Source: an uncultured beta proteobacterium (GTDB taxonomy: Bacteria; Pseudomonadota; Gammaproteobacteria; Burkholderiales; Burkholderiaceae_C). From it: a stretch of 8,331 nt of DNA. The notes beneath the pieces are model-generated. The model was given only the letters and a program-made list of their open reading frames with translations, made no database searches and had not been told where the DNA came from. Where the stretch lies: the NCBI GenBank assembly GCA_903870955.1, contig CAIQEX010000758.1:1-8331 (forward strand), written 5' to 3'. Position numbers and translations under genes: made by a program. Shown in pieces: positions 6,699-8,331 of this stretch. Position 1 is the first letter of the stretch; each line of letters starts with the position of its first letter.

Positions 6699-6728
6699 GA
6701 GAGAGGCGCTGAGGCTGGGGTTGGGTTC

Positions 6729-6756
6729 ATTCTAGGCTCTGCACGGGGGAGTCGAA
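6729..6756 (-). promoter_or_regulatory. Possible sigma-70-like promoter for the kinase gene
   Basis: Reading the minus strand, TTCGAC (6756-6751) and TAGAAT (6734-6729) are separated by 16 bp and end about 30 bp before the kinase ATG. The -10 hexamer is good (five of six); the -35 is poor. It would allow the kinase and regulator to be transcribed independently of actP, consistent with the hairpin just upstream. Confidence 0.25.
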
Positions 6757-6785
6757 GGGCTTGCGTGCCAACGCCCAGGGGCACT

Positions 6786-6825
6786 GAAAACCCAGGCCCC
6801 CACCACATTCCATGCGGTAGGGGCC
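6786..6825 (-). terminator. Terminator-like hairpin after actP
   Basis: On the minus strand GGCCCCTACC (6825-6816) pairs with GGTGGGGGCC (6804-6795) as a 10-bp GC-rich stem with one G-U wobble and an 11-nt loop. It is followed after three G residues by only four Ts (about 6790-6787). It begins 15 bases after the actP stop. The strong stem and short T-run suggest an intrinsic terminator or attenuator with partial read-through into the kinase gene. The efficiency cannot be judged from sequence. Confidence 0.5.
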
Positions 6826-6840
6826 GAACCATTGAACGAC

Positions 6841-8331
6841 TTAATGGTCGCTGGCTTGGGCGGCGCCCAAACCGGTTTGTGAGCGCACAAACTGCGCATC
6901 AAACAGGGCGCGCTCTGCGTTGCCACGGGCGCTCTGGTCCAGCTTCGAGAAGATGAAGGCAAACAGGAAAGCGCATGGCATGGAGAAGAGTGCCGGGTGG
7001 TCGTAGGGGAAGATGGCTGCCGGATGGCCCAACACCATTTTCCAGACGGCGGGTGACAAAATCACCAAGCCCACGGACGACACCAGACCGGCCACACCAC
7101 CCGCCAACGCGCCGCGCGTGGTCAGGCCACGCCAGTACATCGACAGCAGCAGGATCGGGAAGTTGGAGGAGGCCGCAATGCCAAACGCCAGCGCCACCAG
7201 GAACGCAATGTTCTGGCCCTTGAACAGGATGCCCAGGCCAATCGCCACGGCACCAATGCACAGCGTGGCAATTTTGGAGACGCGCATTTCAGACGCTTCC
7301 GTGGTGCGGCCCTTGCGCCAGACATTGGCATACAGGTCATGCGAGACGGCGGCAGCGCCGGCCAGAGCCAGACCCGACACCACGGCCAGAATGGTGGCGA
7401 AAGCCACGGCAGACAGGAAGCCCAGCAACAGGTTGCCGCCGGTAGCCTTGGCCAGATGCAGGGCGACCATGTTGTTGCCACCGATGAGCTTGCCGCCCAA
7501 TTGGCCGTCAACAAAATACTGGGGATCGGTTCCGACGATGGCAATACCGCCCAGACCCAGAATACAGATCAGCAGGAAGAAGTAGCCAACAAAGCCGCTG
7601 GCCACAAACACGCTGGTGCGGGCAGCCTGGGCATTCGGCACGGTGAAGAAGCGCATCAGGATGTGGGGCAGACCGAGCAAACCGAACACCGCGCCCAATG
7701 ACAAGGACAGCGTGGAAACGGGGTCAGCAAACAAAGTTCCGGGGCTCATGATCTTGGCGCCCAACTTGTGTACTGAAACGGCTTGTGCGGCCAGCGTGCC
7801 GAAGTTGAAGTCGAAGTGCGACATCGTCAAGAAGGCAACGATAGTGCCGCCCAGCAACAGCAGCGAGGCCTTGATGATCTGCACCCAGGTGGTGGCGATC
7901 ATGCCGCCAAAGGTGACATACACCATCATCAGCACACCGACCACGACCACCGCCACGTTGTACTCCAGGCCAAACAGCAACTGGATCAGTTCGCCCGCGC
8001 CGACCATCTGCACGATCAGGTAGAAGAACACCACCATCAGGCCACCCACGGCGGCCATGCTGCGCATCAGCGTCGGGTCGAGGCGATAGGAAATGATGTC
8101 GGCAAAGGTGAAGCGACCCAGATTGCGCAGACGCTCGGCCATCAGGAACAGCAGAATAGGCCAACCCAGGAAGAAGCTGATGGCGTACAGAAAGCCGTCA
8201 TAGCCGCGCACATAGACCAGGCTGGTAATGCCCAGCAGGGTGGCAGCCGACATGTAGTCGCCGGCCACGGCCAGACCATTCTGGAAACCGGTGATGCCGC
8301 CGCCGGCCGTGTAGAACGAACTGGCCGAACG
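6841..8331 (-). CDS. actP: ActP-type cation/acetate symporter (SLC5/SSS family), 5' end beyond the window
   Basis: Sodium:solute symporter that imports acetate and related short carboxylates across the inner membrane. The frame is open to the window edge: 496 residues are visible, starting [19 protein letters not shown], and by comparison with E. coli ActP (549 aa) several dozen N-terminal residues are missing. A GTG at 8266-8268 is internal, not the start. Strong ActP-like segments follow: [127 protein letters not shown] and [14 protein letters not shown], ending near [13 protein letters not shown]. Many hydrophobic helices alternate with short loops as expected. It is followed by a terminator-like hairpin and then the hybrid kinase and OmpR-type regulator on the same strand, a context fitting regulated acetate uptake. 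Pyruvate or propionate transport (MctP-like) is possible, but similarity reads closest to ActP. A small DUF485 partner, if present, would lie outside the window. Confidence 0.93.
   Translation of the reverse strand, partial: RSASSFYTAGGGITGFQNGLAVAGDYMSAATLLGITSLVYVRGYDGFLYAISFFLGWPILLFLMAERLRNLGRFTFADIISYRLDPTLMRSMAAVGGLMVVFFYLIVQMVGAGELIQLLFGLEYNVAVVVVGVLMMVYVTFGGMIATTWVQIIKASLLLLGGTIVAFLTMSHFDFNFGTLAAQAVSVHKLGAKIMSPGTLFADPVSTLSLSLGAVFGLLGLPHILMRFFTVPNAQAARTSVFVASGFVGYFFLLICILGLGGIAIVGTDPQYFVDGQLGGKLIGGNNMVALHLAKATGGNLLLGFLSAVAFATILAVVSGLALAGAAAVSHDLYANVWRKGRTTEASEMRVSKIATLCIGAVAIGLGILFKGQNIAFLVALAFGIAASSNFPILLLSMYWRGLTTRGALAGGVAGLVSSVGLVILSPAVWKMVLGHPAAIFPYDHPALFSMPCAFLFAFIFSKLDQSARGNAERALFDAQFVRSQTGLGAAQASDH

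Noticed and set aside
6765..6784. GTGCC/GGCAC inverted repeat upstream of the kinase gene as an operator
   Set aside because: Five-base arms with a ten-base gap in GC-rich DNA are expected by chance, and no matching second site was seen.
5427..6956. Plus-strand open frame of about 509 codons opposite the kinase gene
   Set aside because: It runs antisense to a kinase with intact motifs, overlaps into actP and its product is low-complexity Arg/His/Gln/Gly-rich with no recognisable domain. Such antisense open frames are common in GC-rich genes.

Overview
The window looks like a chromosomal piece of a GC-rich betaproteobacterium, most likely a Comamonadaceae-type Burkholderiales. This rests on gene content, base composition and protein flavour only. 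All six complete genes and the one partial gene are recognisable family members. I see no tRNA, rRNA, CRISPR array, insertion sequence or phage gene, and no stretch over 300 bases without a gene.

Left half (1-3858) is a nitric-oxide stress module. An nsrR-like Rrf2 regulator (minus strand) diverges from a plus-strand set of three genes: a short RIC/YtfE-type di-iron hemerythrin protein, the ferredoxin-like copper/oxidase accessory protein CcoG, and the haem/copper membrane protein NnrS. The AT-rich 93-bp divergent spacer carries two 23-bp palindromes resembling the NsrR operator. This suggests NsrR represses both itself and the repair/detoxification genes until NO damages its Fe-S cluster. 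No NO reductase or flavohaemoglobin gene lies in the window. Between ccoG and nnrS is a short 11-bp tandem repeat array whose first unit begins with the ccoG stop codon.

Right half (3910-8331) is entirely minus strand and convergent with the first module. In transcription order it holds a 5'-truncated ActP-type sodium:acetate symporter, a soluble hybrid histidine kinase (PAS-PAS-HisKA-HATPase-REC) and an OmpR-type response regulator whose start overlaps the kinase stop (TGATG). A hairpin with a short T-run follows actP, so the kinase/regulator pair may be only partly co-transcribed with the transporter. The arrangement resembles a split version of the transporter-kinase fusion CrbS and suggests control of acetate or other short-chain carboxylate use.

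Nothing here is a wholly unknown system. The points most worth checking are the short RIC protein with a C-terminal CCGSCG tail, CcoG sitting inside an NO-response gene set next to NnrS, the paired NsrR-like operators, the tandem array at the ccoG stop, and the transporter-hybrid kinase-OmpR layout.
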